From JALEFZ01 sp039817415 (lineage in GTDB: Bacteria; Bacteroidota; Bacteroidia; J057), in assembly GCA_039817415.1 (NCBI GenBank), contig JBCBVV010000010.1, positions 98,365 to 162,364 on the forward strand: a stretch of 64,000 bases of DNA, written 5' to 3'. The position numbers were made by a program, and so were the translations under genes. Positions 34,638 to 44,300 of this stretch are shown one piece after another (positions within the stretch are counted from its first letter, which is position 1; each line of letters begins with the position of its first letter). A model generated the notes under the pieces. The model did no database searches. It was given only the letters and a program-made list of their open reading frames with translations, and was not told the DNA's origin.

Positions 34638-35642
34638 ATGAAATATATTTTTATTCCCACAGGAGGAGGTTTAGACCAAATCCAAATGGGCGATAAACAA
34701 GATCCACAGCCGAAGGCAGATGAGGTCTTGGTTCGCTGGCATGCCACCTCATTGAATTTCCACGATTACTTGGTTGCTACTGGAGGAATTCCAGTTCAAG
34801 AAGGCCGTATTCCCATGTCAGATGGGGCAGGGGAGGTCATCTCGGTAGGAGCAGATGTAAGGCGATTTAAAGCTGGAGACAAGGTCATGTCTCTTTTCTT
34901 CCCAAATTGGATTGACGGAAATCCTAGCTTTCAAAAGACTATTGGAATCAGTGGAGAAACCTTAGATGGATACATCACGGAAATGTCCTGTATCTCTCAG
35001 GAGTCGCTTACTCTCATGCCTGAAGGGTTTACTTATGCTGAAGCCGCTACCCTTCCTTGTGCGGGATTAACGGCTTGGAGAGGCTTATTTGTAGAAGGAA
35101 ATCTACAGCCAGGCCAGAAAGTTCTGATTGAGGGAACAGGGGGTGTTTCCATTTTTGCTATGCAGCTTGCACAGATGGCTGGTGCTTCCGTGTATGCGAC
35201 TACCTCAAGTGAAGCAAAAGCCGAAAAACTGACCCAAATGGGCGCCAAGGCGGTCATCAACTACAAGGAGGATGAAAGATGGGGAAAAACTATCTTTAAG
35301 ATTACCGAAGGTGGTGTAGATCAGGTGATTGATGTCGGAGGAGGCTCTACTATGAAGCAATCCATTGAAGCTGCTTGTATCGGAGGGCACATTTCCTCAA
35401 TTGGTATCCTTGGTGGAGGAAGAAAGGGTGAAATTACCTTTCCCAAGTTATTTTTTAAGCATTTGAGAATGACAGGATTGGCGGTAGGTAACAGAGTTAT
35501 GCAAGAACAAATGGTTGCTGCCATTAATCAATCTGATATGAAACCTATGATCGATAAAAGCTTTTCAATGGATCAGTTAGGAGATGCTTTCAGGCATCAA
35601 GAAGCTGGGAAGCACTTCGGAAAAATTGTGGTTGAATACTAA
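34638..35642 (+). CDS. Medium-chain (MDR) NAD(P)-dependent oxidoreductase, zinc-free type
   Basis: 334 residues. The GroES-like start is EVLVRWHATSLNFHDYLVATGG, and a Rossmann part follows with VLIEGTGGVSIFAMQLAQMAGASVYATTSS. The position of the usual zinc ligand motif GHE is SDGAGEV, and the structural Cys cluster is missing. It therefore belongs to the quinone-oxidoreductase-like group that works without catalytic zinc. Substrate unknown. A strong terminator follows. Confidence 0.88.
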   Translation: MKYIFIPTGGGLDQIQMGDKQDPQPKADEVLVRWHATSLNFHDYLVATGGIPVQEGRIPMSDGAGEVISVGADVRRFKAGDKVMSLFFPNWIDGNPSFQKTIGISGETLDGYITEMSCISQESLTLMPEGFTYAEAATLPCAGLTAWRGLFVEGNLQPGQKVLIEGTGGVSIFAMQLAQMAGASVYATTSSEAKAEKLTQMGAKAVINYKEDERWGKTIFKITEGGVDQVIDVGGGSTMKQSIEAACIGGHISSIGILGGGRKGEITFPKLFFKHLRMTGLAVGNRVMQEQMVAAINQSDMKPMIDKSFSMDQLGDAFRHQEAGKHFGKIVVEY

Positions 35643-35644
35643 AA

Positions 35645-35668
35645 ATTGGGAGGCAATTGCCTCCCAAT
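35645..35668 (+). terminator. Palindromic terminator hairpin
   Basis: A perfect 24-base palindrome whose arms read ATTGGGAGGCAA/TTGCCTCCCAAT begins right after the oxidoreductase stop. The effective stem is about 10 bp with a 4-base loop; the T tract is weak. It could act for both flanking convergent genes. Confidence 0.6.
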
Positions 35669-35740
35669 CATTCATGATTTTGCTTCCTATTAGTATCACA
35701 AAGAAGAGACGAACTCAGTTCTAGTTTTCCATTAACCTGC

Positions 35741-36700
35741 TTAGCTTTTTTCTTTTCCTTCAAGTCTGCCAATGTTGATCAAGGGGAGTTGGAAATCCAA
35801 TCTAAAATAAGGCATTGATCCATATCCTGGTTTGACACCGCCCTCCATGACTACACCAAATCCAACCGTTTTAATGGAGGTGAGTTCAACGCCCATTCGG
35901 AATCCTAAGGCATTTTCACCAAAGTTTACTTCCTCACTCGCCACGATTTTATAGGTTTGCCCCCCTTGGACCATTTCCACATTAGATTCTGGACCAAACA
36001 TCACATCAGCATATATTTTGGTTAGCCCTCCACCTTCTTTGGTGCCATAGCCATTGGCAAAAATTTTAACATAGCTAGCAGCACCCCAAGTTACCCCTGC
36101 GTATAGGGCATTTCCTCTCAAGGTAGCATAATGATCTCTGAATACGGTTCCATCTTCGGTCGTTAAGTTTCCGCCAAAGTTGGTTCGGTATCTTGTGAGA
36201 CCTCCTCTAAACCCGAAGAAACTCGCGGCTTTGCCCTTTGCGTTAATGGTGGTAACCTCAGCCATAGTTCTAGAAATATCCTTAGATTTTAGGGTAACGG
36301 GTATAGGTGAATTGTTACTCTTTTTAACAAAAGGGGTAAACTCTACGCCCAAATCATAGGCGTACGCTCTGGAATTATCCATTTCATCTACATTTTCTAA
36401 TCTCAAGGTCTCATCATAAGCAAACCAGTTTTGCATGTCTACATATTTGGCTACATATCCATTGGCCCGAACGTGGAGGATATTGCTGAGATGTAGACGT
36501 GCGTCAATGCCTGGTCCCGCATTGACTTGAAGCAGATCTAGGTTTTTGAATGAGAATGAGGTTTCAAGGGTGCTAGCGACTAAACCCAATTGAAAAACAG
36601 GGAGTTTATTTGAGGATTTAAGCACGCGATACGATACTTGCTGGGCAAATGTGCCACCCATGATCAGGATGATTCCTAAGAGGATGATTGACTTTTTCAT
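35741..36700 (-). CDS. Secreted outer-membrane-type protein of unknown function
   Basis: 319 residues with a clear signal peptide (MKKSIILLGIILIMGGTFAQ). The mature protein is rich in alternating beta strands (LQVNAGPGIDARLHLSNILHV, NALYAGVTWGAASYVKIFAN, LGFRMGVELTSIKTVGFG) and ends with PYFRLDFQLPLIN. This fits an outer-membrane barrel. I recognise no named family. It lies downstream of the orphan regulator gene on the same strand with a 240-base gap. Confidence 0.6.
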   Translation of the reverse strand: MKKSIILLGIILIMGGTFAQQVSYRVLKSSNKLPVFQLGLVASTLETSFSFKNLDLLQVNAGPGIDARLHLSNILHVRANGYVAKYVDMQNWFAYDETLRLENVDEMDNSRAYAYDLGVEFTPFVKKSNNSPIPVTLKSKDISRTMAEVTTINAKGKAASFFGFRGGLTRYRTNFGGNLTTEDGTVFRDHYATLRGNALYAGVTWGAASYVKIFANGYGTKEGGGLTKIYADVMFGPESNVEMVQGGQTYKIVASEEVNFGENALGFRMGVELTSIKTVGFGVVMEGGVKPGYGSMPYFRLDFQLPLINIGRLEGKEKS

Positions 36701-36940
36701 TGAACTAATCTTTATCGGAATGATGTTTTTGACATGTAAATGCTTTCAAGCAGCTTCGACGAAGCCTTGTTTTTGCTTCGGTAGGTAAGGGCTAATAATC
36801 CCCTTCCCTGTTGTTGAGCATAGCTAAAAGCATTTGATACAAATCTAGGAGGGAAATCAGCTGTTGGGCTTCCGTGAAAATGGGGAATCTGTATCCGTAT
36901 TTTTACGGATATGAGGTACCTATTATTTACCAGAAATTAG

Positions 36941-37588
36941 TTAGATGTGGAGTAAGCCAGCCTTTAGGCCATATTTGATGAGCCCAACCACTGAACGAGA
37001 GGAGGTTTTTTGAAGCAAATGTTTCCTGTGTGTATCCACTGTCCTAGGGCTAATAAATAATTGTTCTGCAATTTCGCTGGAGGTATGTTCGGCTGCTATC
37101 AAATGAAGGACTTCTCGCTCCCTTTCTGTTAAGTCAATGGCAGGTAAATCTGATTTTCCCTTAGGTAGAAATTCTCCCATTAAATTATGCAATACTTCTC
37201 GGCTGTAATAGGTCCCTCCTTCTACGACTTTTTCAATGGCTTCTTTTAGTTGTTGGCGACTGGTATTTTTGAGCAAATATCCTTCAGCATTGGCCTGAAA
37301 AATCCTCCTGATCACCTCTTGCTCTTGGTACATACTTAATACAAGAACTTTGACGGAAGGGAGTTTCTCTTTTACCCAAGTAGTAAGTTCCATGCCATCC
37401 ATGTTTGGCATTTGGATATCTGTGATCAATAAATCGACCTCTTGGCCTTTCAGAAATGCCTGAGCCTGTAGCCCATCCTTTGCTTCACCCACCACCCAGA
37501 ATTTATCTTCCTTTCTAAGAAGATTTCTTATTCCATCTATGATCATTTGGTGATCATCGGTAATTAAGATTTTTATCCGGTCCTTCAT
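36941..37588 (-). CDS. NarL/FixJ-type response regulator
   Basis: 215 residues from ATG 37588, chosen because MKDRIKILITDDHQMIIDGI is a standard receiver start; an earlier frame start at 37657 adds an unrelated leader. The phosphoacceptor Asp is in DLLITDIQMPNMDGMEL, and the conserved Lys is in YLLKNTS. The C-terminal LuxR-type helix-turn-helix is LTEREREVLHLIAAEHTSSEIAEQLFISPRTVDTHRKHLLQK. No sensor kinase lies next to it, so it is an orphan in this window. Confidence 0.92.
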   Translation of the reverse strand: MKDRIKILITDDHQMIIDGIRNLLRKEDKFWVVGEAKDGLQAQAFLKGQEVDLLITDIQMPNMDGMELTTWVKEKLPSVKVLVLSMYQEQEVIRRIFQANAEGYLLKNTSRQQLKEAIEKVVEGGTYYSREVLHNLMGEFLPKGKSDLPAIDLTEREREVLHLIAAEHTSSEIAEQLFISPRTVDTHRKHLLQKTSSRSVVGLIKYGLKAGLLHI

Positions 37589-38152
37589 GAATATATCGGG
37601 AAATGGGAACGTAGGGCTATGTTGATAATGATGTAAGATAAAAAAGCTTCTCCCCAAAAATCAAGCTTAGTTTTGCTTACTAAGAGGGCCACATAGGGGG
37701 TAAGCATATAACAATAAATGGTAAAATATTTATTTGGGATAATATCTAATCTGGTTATTTTTTTTAATTGACCTAGGCTGATTCCGAAAAAGTGTGTAAG
37801 CCGTTTATCAGTAGTACATGACCATTCACACAAAAAGCATGTAAGATTTTACCATTTACGTTGCAAAATTGATATGAATATAATATTTTAGTTTTCGTAA
37901 AGAATGAGTAAAAAACCATTTTTTAATTACATATAGCATAACTCCATCATATGAAAAGACAGTTACCTTAGCCTAACGTATCCTTTTGCCCCTTCTTTTC
38001 CTGACTAATCCATAACCTGTTTGACCAAGTCTTTTGAGGCTTGGTAACGAGTGTACAGAAATTACCTTCTGGCATTTGGTAGAGGTCCTTTATGGACCAC
38101 AGAAATTGTATTGGACTACATCTAACTTAATTTTTTTACCTCCATTTTTATT
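37589..38152. other. 564-base intergenic region
   Basis: AT-rich spacer between divergent genes with no credible gene; an open frame at 37585-37833 on the minus strand has no domain features. Short hairpins lie at 38024-38045 (ACCAAG/CTTGGT) and 38084-38098 (GGTCC/GGACC). The latter sits ~55 bases before the gene at 38153 and may lie in its leader. Confidence 0.35.
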
Positions 38153-41100
38153 ATGGCTAATCTATACACCCCCTGTTATGGAAGGAAAATAGCCCTTGTT
38201 TTTTGGCTTTCCACCATAGCCCTATTAAGTTCTTCTGTACCTTCACTTGCTAATCCTACAGGAATAGTAGAAAAAACTGAAGTACATGCTTTTGCATTTA
38301 CCAAGTCATTGGTAATTCATGCCAATAAAATCCCAGGAACAAATGTCCTCTCCAACTTCCCCTTGATGGTAGATATCACTTCCGCGGACTTCGCTACATT
38401 GGCAAATGGCGGAAAAGTTGAAAATGCAAATGGATATGATATCGGCTTCTCTGATGCATCTGATAATCCAATCGACTTTCAGATTGAGCGATATGATCCT
38501 GTCAATGGGAGAATTATCGCCTGGGTTAATGTCCCTTCTATTGATCCAATTGTGGATACTGAGATCAAAATCCTATACGGAGATGCATCCGTCGTAGCTG
38601 ATCCTTCCTCTCCTTCTGCCTTTAGTGCTTGCTACCAAGGGCGCTACCATATGAATTCCGATCCTTCGTCTGTTGCTCCTCAGTTATCTGATGCGACCTC
38701 AAATGGTCTGAATGCTTCTGCTTTAGGTACAATGGACGCTACTGACCTTGTGGAAGGGATTGTAGGTTTCGCAAACGAATTTGATGGTGTTGACGATAAG
38801 TATGAGATGGGTACAAGTGTGGCTCCTGGAGCAAACTTTACCATCTCTGCCTGGATCAAATCAGATCAGGCGGATGCTGGCTTCCATGGCTTCCTAGGAT
38901 TCGATGCTGGAGGGGTAACAAATAGATCACCCTCGATGTGGGTATATCAGAACTATAGAATACACTATGGCTATGGTGGTGGTGGAGCTTGGAATAACAA
39001 CAATACTCCCGTAGACCAAGCTCTCGTTACGTCAAATACGGATTGGCATTATGTTGTTACCAGCTATGATGGAACAAACTACAACTGTTACATTGATGGT
39101 GAACTGGCACAGTCCTTTGTGCCTGCCAACGCCCCCAATGGCAATGGAATCAACAATATCGGGGGATTAACCAACTACTTCAGAGGCCAAATTGACGAAG
39201 TCTCAATTGCTAACTGCGTCCTGTCAGAAGATTGGCTGGAAGCAGAATATAACAACATTATTGACCCCTCAAGTTTTTACACATTGGAGCCAGGTATTCC
39301 CAACCTTGATATTGTCTCCCCCTCCAATGGAAGCCAATACTTCAATACCAATGTCATTGTTAGATATGATAGAACTGGAAATCAAGCTGGAGTATACAAG
39401 GTGAAAGCGACAGTGGATGGAGTAGATACCTTCTTCGATACCGATCTTGACGGAGAACTTACTCTTTCTGGACTGGCATTGGGCAACAGAAGTGTAGTAG
39501 TAGAATTGCTAGACGATACAGATACTCCCTTAGGTAACCCAGAGGCCACAGAGTCTTTTTCAGTTGAAGTAGTAGAGGTCGTTAATTCTTTAAATTTCGC
39601 TAAAATACTGACCATTCAAGAATCAGAAGCGATAGGAACCAGTCCACACACGGACTTTCCTGTTTTGATTTCTCATACTGATCCGGATTTGAAACACACA
39701 TCTTTTGGAGGAAAAGTTCAGAATATTAACGGTTATGATATTGGCTTCTTCACGGCAGGGGGGATTCGCTTAGATCATCAAATTGAGCGTTATAATCCAG
39801 AAACAGGTGAAATTGTCATGTGGGTTAGGATCCCTTCTCTAGATCCTACGGTAGATACAGAGATTAAATTGGGATATGGAAATCCTGGGATTACAGAAAA
39901 TAACTCAACTAATACCACCTTTTCCTCTTGTTATGCAGGTAGATGGCATCTTGATGCCGATCCCGCCTCTTCGGGCCCACAACTTCAGGACGCAACTGCG
40001 AATGATACAGATGGAACAGCCTCATTCAGCATGCTGGATACAGACAAGGTAGGAGGTATTATTGGCTATGCAACACAGTTTGACGGTTCGGACGACTTCT
40101 ATACACTTGGTGCCGGGGTGCTGGCAAATAGCGAGTTTACGATGTCCGCATGGGTTTCTTCTGATCAACTACCAAGTTCTGGCAACTGGCATGGTTTCTT
40201 TGGCGGAAGCCCAGGTGCAACTAACCAAAGGGCTCCAAGTATGTGGATATACGGAGATGCGCTTTCTCCAACCTACTCAGGCATCCATGGTGGCTTTGGC
40301 GATGGTAACATTTGGAATTCCTGGGCCACTGGTGGAGGGTTTATCTCTAATGACGGAACCACATGGCATTATGTAGTTACTACTTTTGACGGTGCTTTGT
40401 ATAACTGCTATGTAGATGGAGTACTGGCCTTCTCTAAAGTCAATCCTGCAGGTTCAGCTCCCTTCAATACACCTGTTCTTTATATCGGTAAAGTAGACAA
40501 TTATTTCAGAGGAAGGATTGATGAGGCAAGTATATCCGATTGTGTATTTAACCAGGACTGGATTCAAACCGAATATAACAATCAAATATCCCCTACGACA
40601 TTTTACACCATTGGAACCGAAGAAGCTTTCCCAGTAGAATGGCTAGATGTCAAAGCAGAATTAGAAGGCAGAGAGGTAAATATTAGCTGGAAAACAGCCT
40701 CCGAGCAAAATAACGATTACTTCACGGTGGAGAAGTCTTTGGATGGGGAGCGTTTTGATGAGATTCAAAGAATAGCTGGAAAAGGAAATTCGACCACAAT
40801 TTCTTCTTACGAAGCGACAGATGCTAAGGCGCAGACAGGGTGGAATTACTACAGAATTCGCCAAACCGATATTGACGGTCAGTTTTCCCACTCCAATGTC
40901 GTGAAGATTTGGGTGAATGAACAACTGCAAGTCGGGGTCTTTCCCAACCCAGCTCAGAATGTCTTGACCGTTGAAACGATAGGAAATAAAGAAGCAGCTA
41001 AAATTCAGGTGTATTCTGTACTTGGGCAGGAAATTCCTGTTCAGCTCAGTACAACTGAATTGAGTAATGGCATGCGATATGAATTGAATTTAGATAAGGC

Positions 41101-41176
41101 TTCTTCCGGTTTGTACTTTGTTCAAATCACACAAGGCGGAAAGAGAAAACAAATTCATTTCCAAGTAAAAAAATAA
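38153..41176 (+). CDS. Large T9SS surface protein with two DUF2341-LamG modules
   Basis: 1007 residues. After a signal peptide (ends near SVPSLANP), module 1 (~50-380) has a DUF2341 part (NANGYDIGFSDASDNPIDFQ, AWVNVPSIDPIVDTEIKILYG) and a concanavalin-like LamG part (FANEFDGVDDKYEMG, ISAWIKSDQADAGFHGFLGF, YFRGQIDEVSIANC). An Ig-like linker (~385-475) follows, then module 2 (~480-820) of the same kind. Then come a FN3-like region (VNISWKTASEQNNDYFTVE) and the type A sorting tail (VGVFPNPAQNVLTVE ... KRKQIHFQVKK). LamG domains bind glycans or attach to surfaces. The next gene carries a homologous module pair. Confidence 0.85.
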   Translation: MANLYTPCYGRKIALVFWLSTIALLSSSVPSLANPTGIVEKTEVHAFAFTKSLVIHANKIPGTNVLSNFPLMVDITSADFATLANGGKVENANGYDIGFSDASDNPIDFQIERYDPVNGRIIAWVNVPSIDPIVDTEIKILYGDASVVADPSSPSAFSACYQGRYHMNSDPSSVAPQLSDATSNGLNASALGTMDATDLVEGIVGFANEFDGVDDKYEMGTSVAPGANFTISAWIKSDQADAGFHGFLGFDAGGVTNRSPSMWVYQNYRIHYGYGGGGAWNNNNTPVDQALVTSNTDWHYVVTSYDGTNYNCYIDGELAQSFVPANAPNGNGINNIGGLTNYFRGQIDEVSIANCVLSEDWLEAEYNNIIDPSSFYTLEPGIPNLDIVSPSNGSQYFNTNVIVRYDRTGNQAGVYKVKATVDGVDTFFDTDLDGELTLSGLALGNRSVVVELLDDTDTPLGNPEATESFSVEVVEVVNSLNFAKILTIQESEAIGTSPHTDFPVLISHTDPDLKHTSFGGKVQNINGYDIGFFTAGGIRLDHQIERYNPETGEIVMWVRIPSLDPTVDTEIKLGYGNPGITENNSTNTTFSSCYAGRWHLDADPASSGPQLQDATANDTDGTASFSMLDTDKVGGIIGYATQFDGSDDFYTLGAGVLANSEFTMSAWVSSDQLPSSGNWHGFFGGSPGATNQRAPSMWIYGDALSPTYSGIHGGFGDGNIWNSWATGGGFISNDGTTWHYVVTTFDGALYNCYVDGVLAFSKVNPAGSAPFNTPVLYIGKVDNYFRGRIDEASISDCVFNQDWIQTEYNNQISPTTFYTIGTEEAFPVEWLDVKAELEGREVNISWKTASEQNNDYFTVEKSLDGERFDEIQRIAGKGNSTTISSYEATDAKAQTGWNYYRIRQTDIDGQFSHSNVVKIWVNEQLQVGVFPNPAQNVLTVETIGNKEAAKIQVYSVLGQEIPVQLSTTELSNGMRYELNLDKASSGLYFVQITQGGKRKQIHFQVKK

Positions 41177-41183
41177 GCTTAAA

Positions 41184-41211
41184 GGGCTGATGTACGATGG
41201 TGCATCGGCCC
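41184..41211 (+). terminator. Terminator-like hairpin
   Basis: A 9-bp stem (41184-41192 with 41203-41211, one G-U) and a 10-base loop follow the stop of the 1007-residue gene; a moderate T-rich stretch comes after. Confidence 0.5.
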
Positions 41212-41319
41212 ATTTGCTTTTCTATATCGAAATCAAAATAGGCTTTATGGAGGGTTTCCATGAGCCTTTATGCGTGAAGTAACATAAGCTAAATTCATCA
41301 TTACCCTCATTAAATTGAT

Positions 41320-44300
41320 ATGATTCCACCACTACAAAAAACATTTTGGACCTCCATGTTCCTTCCCCTGTTACTACTCATGGGATGGAGCAGTCAGGTT
41401 TATGCACAACCAACGGGTTTTTCTGACCAGCTGTATTTTGATGGCTGGCAACAGGCCATCGGACTAACTTTTGATGCGACGGGCAACATGTATGTCTGGG
41501 AAAAGGCAGGAAGGGTTTACACTGTTAAAGATTCTGTCAAAAGTGCTACTCCCTTATTTGACATTTCGGATGAGGTCTACAATGCAGGAGATCACGGAAT
41601 GGTAGGCTTTGCCCTTGACCCAAATTATATAACCAATGGATACATCTACCTCCTGTATGTGGTAGACAGGCATCATTTGTTATATGCCGGAACACCAACC
41701 TACAATCCAACTGCCAACGAATATGGAAACGCGACTATTGGTAGGCTGACCCGTTATACCGTAAATAATCCTTCCAATCCCGACATCGCTGCTGTTGATT
41801 ATTCCTCCCGTAATGTCTTGATAGGAGAAAGTATATCTACAGGAATGCCCATCATCCACTCTTCTCATGGGGTAGGTTCGATGGTATTTGGGCAGGATGG
41901 AACCTTGTTGATCTCCATGGGGGATGGAGCAAGTTTTATCGGACTGGACAATGGTGGAGGGGATGGAAACAGTTGGAGTGTACAGGCACTTGCTGATGGA
42001 ATTATTCCTCCATCTCAAGATGTTGGTGCCTACCGTTCTCAAATGCTAAGTTCATTTAATGGAAAGCTCTTGCGAATTGACCCAGCTACAGGAAATGGTA
42101 TTCCTTCCAACCCATTTTATGATGCTGCAAATCCCCGTTCGCCTCAATCTAGAACGTGGGCATTGGGATTAAGAAATCCTTGTAGAATTTCAATTCGACC
42201 TGGAACAGGTTCTCATGATCCTGCCGATGCTGATCCAGGTTCTGTTTATATCGGAGATGTAGGTTTTAACAGGGATGAAGAGTTAAATGTATGCAACGCC
42301 CCAGGAATGAACTTTGGATGGCCACTATTTGAAGGCATGGATCTGAGAGGAGATTATGCTGCCATCGACCCTGGGAATCAGGATGCACCTACACCAGGGG
42401 GCTGTTCCAAGGCTTACTATGACTTTGGCGATCTTTGTCTTCAGTGGAATGGAGGGGCTGATCCTACCTTTTCTGATCCTTGTAGTGCCGGTAATATTGA
42501 TCCTAATACCTACAATTTATTCAAGCATACCAAACCAGTTTTGCGGTGGAGAACTGGACAAGTTACGGCTTCTAGAAATGGGGTGGTTTATAATGTCGGA
42601 GGAGCTGATGTACCAGGTCCAGCTTTTAATGGAAATTGTTCTATTGGGGGTGCTTGGTATACAGGAACTGACTTTCCGCTTGAGTATCAGAATTCTTATT
42701 TTCATGGGGATTATGGTAACGGTTGGGTGAGGAGAATTGACTTCGATGCCAACGATGAAATTCAGGAGGTCCATGATTTCTTAAGTGGGCTAGGAGGTAA
42801 TTCGGTCGTAGTACAAGGAACCTCACCTGTGGAGGGCTCACTTTATTACATACAGTACAATGGGGGCAATTCCCAGATTCGAAAGATGTATTACGGAGGA
42901 AACAGACCTCCTGTTGCCATCGCTGAGCAATCTGCAAAGTCTTCTGCTAGCAATAGTCTTTCGGTAAACTTTACAGGTAGTAATTCCTATGATCCTGATG
43001 GCGGAACACTCACCTATGCATGGGATTTTGGGGATGGAACATTTTCTACACTCCCTGACCCAAGCCATACATTCAATGGACCTGTGGGAACGCCAGTTTA
43101 TTTTGAAGTAACCATGCAGGTTACTGATGATGATGGGGTAAGCCGTAGTCAGAAAATGATCGTTTCTCTGAGCAATACAGCTCCTGAAATTGTCTCAACT
43201 AGTCTGGATGCCATTACCCGATATGTGGTTACTGCTCCAACAAATCTCAACCTTTCTGCTGTGGTGAATGATGCCGAGCATGGTGCAGGTCAATTGACCT
43301 ATGAATGGCAGACTGTCCTTTATCATGACAATCACAACCACCCAGAGCCGATTGACAACAATGCTTCCACTACCACTATGTTGGAACCGCTTGGTTGTGA
43401 TCCTCATGCCGTTTACTGGTATGAAATTACACTGATTGTGACAGATCAAGCTCAACTTTCAGATACAGTTGTCAAACGCCTTGATCCTGACTGTGTTCCA
43501 GAGCCTGTGAAGGACACTGCTTCCTATATTATCGGGAATTCAGTTATCGTCAGTGTTTTGGACAATGATTTTTCAGGGGATGCCATTGACCCTGCCACTG
43601 TTCAGGTAGATATCAATCCTATCAATGGATCTGTGGTAGTCAATCCAGATGGTACGATTACCTATACACATAACGGTACCAATACTGATTATGACTCTTT
43701 TACCTACACAGTAGAGGATGTGGATGGTGATGTTTCTCCTTCGGCTTTGGTAGCATTGGGTGCCTTTCCACAACCTGAGGTAATTGTCACAAGCCCAACA
43801 AACAATTCTTCCTTCTTTGCATCGGACATAGGGGTTACTTATACTTTTGACAATACAGCAGATCAGGCTACATCCGTTAGGTTTACTTTAGATGGTGGAA
43901 CCCCTGTTGTTGATAATAGCTTGGATGGAAGCTTTAGTTTGTCTGGAATAACCTTAGGTGCCCATACATTGGTGGCGGAGATGCTAGATGTAAATGGACT
44001 TCCACTTCCTAACCCTGAAGCAAGTTCTACGGTCAACTTTACGAGGCTAGATATAGGTACCTCCTTTTCCGATTACATGACCATCCAGATCAATGCTTCT
44101 GAGGTGGAGGGAAGTAGTAATCATATTGATTTTCCAGTCATGCTTGACCTGACCTATCCAGAATTGGCTACAATAGCTAATGGTGGAGAGATAGAAAGTA
44201 CAAATGGGTATGACATCTTTTTTACCGACCCTTCAGACAATCCATTGAAGTTTCAAATTGAACGATACGAAAATACTGGAAGGTTTGTCGCCTGGGTGAA

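Noticed and set aside
36751..36780. Hairpin GCTTCG-A-CGAAGC followed by CTTGTTTTTG as terminator
   Set aside because: The T run is on the plus strand while both flanking genes are on the minus strand, so it does not fit as their terminator; left unassigned.
37585..37833. 82-codon minus-strand frame upstream of the NarL-type regulator
   Set aside because: Overlaps the regulator start and has random-looking composition; the region is better read as promoter DNA.
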